Source: Bettongia penicillata ogilbyi (taxonomy: Eukaryota > Chordata > Mammalia > Diprotodontia > Potoroidae). Taken from it: DNA of 64,000 nucleotides. The notes beneath the pieces were generated by a model, which did not search any database, had not been told where the DNA came from, and was given only the letters and a program-made list of their open reading frames with translations. Location of the stretch: NCBI GenBank assembly GCA_023548195.1, contig JAJHZJ010000694.1, forward strand, positions 2,232,001 to 2,296,000, in the 5' to 3' direction. Positions 63,641-64,000 of the stretch are shown piece after piece. Within the stretch, counting starts at the first letter, position 1. Each line of letters opens with the position of its first letter. The translations under genes and the position numbers were made by a program.

Positions 63641-64000
63641 CCGCCATGCGTAGTTATATTCCTTGATTAGTACATTCAAGAGCCCCTATTGGAGGTGTGC
63701 TGGTAAATGTTTAACAAACTGCTTTCCCCACAAAAAATTTACACAACACACTTTTAAGTTTAATCTGTTATTAACATTTATCTCCATAACTGTCTTAAAT
63801 TTAGACCCTCAACCAAATAATAAATCAAGCTCTGATTTGTTTCAGAGGTGTGAAAGTTGACACTGAAAATTTAATAATTAACTCTAGTAAAAGCCTTCAG
63901 GCTTAAGTGCCCCCCTGGTAGTACCCTCTTCACAAGATTATTAGAAGGAAATTGGTTTGTAAGCCCTAAAAATCCCATAAAAGGCAAGAAGATTGTACAA
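63641..64000. other. No recognisable feature
   Basis: AT-rich end of the window without recognised gene or repeat. Confidence 0.4.

Overview
This window is vertebrate, mammalian and almost certainly marsupial nuclear DNA. It is AT-rich, has no operon-like gene packing, and is a dense palimpsest of interspersed repeats. The lineage call rests on the repeat mix: half-L1 (HAL1) elements that keep ORF1 but lack ORF2, marsupial-type L1 3' ends, MAR1-type SINEs whose tail matches an RTE LINE, tRNA-headed SINEs with a BovB/RTE-like tail, and abundant old L2, L3/CR1 and MIR relics. I cannot tell an American opossum from an Australian marsupial by eye. No host protein-coding exon, RNA gene or CRISPR array could be supported; the window reads as intergenic or intronic.

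Layout. 1-3.2 kb: sparse L2/L3 relics. 3.2-6.75 kb: a MAR1 SINE split by an old antisense HAL1-like element. 6.8-11.9 kb: MIR, L2 and L3 scraps, microsatellites and unclassified DNA. 11.9-13.2 kb: an L1 3' end carrying a SINE and a small inverted-repeat DNA transposon. 13.2-22.9 kb: a long run of L2 (both strands), L1 3' ends, MIRs and an L3 interrupted twice. 23.06-24.87 kb: HAL1 copy 2 with an open ORF1 frame. 28.7-33.4 kb: an RTE LINE split by HAL1 copy 3. 34.6-35.9 kb: an L3/CR1 reverse-transcriptase relic split by another RTE piece. 36-39.3 kb: L2 and L1 relics. 40-45 kb: SINEs plus a mostly unclassified block. 45-59.8 kb: MAR1, L1, L2 and MIR nests and several long microsatellites. 59.8-63.2 kb: the largest stretch without recognisable repeats.

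How the pieces relate. The elements are parasites and hosts of one another. L1-type machinery probably mobilised the HAL1s. RTE machinery probably mobilised MAR1 and the tRNA-headed SINEs, whose tails resemble the RTE end. Target-site duplications (TSDs) visible by eye give relative ages: MAR1, MIR and RTE copies were already in place when the HAL1s landed in them, and L2 and L3 were the oldest hosts.

The most interesting object is the pair of HAL1 copies at 23.06-24.87 and 29.26-32.05 kb. Their ORF1 proteins are about 93 percent identical over ~304 residues by eye. Copy 2 has an uninterrupted ORF1 frame, but it stops shortly after ORF1 with no poly(A) yet is flanked by a 13-bp duplication. 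Both copies have GTG where an ORF1 start might be expected. HAL1 elements are already described in the literature; I do not claim a new system. Family names are from recognition by eye, without database searches, and the edges of old repeats are approximate.
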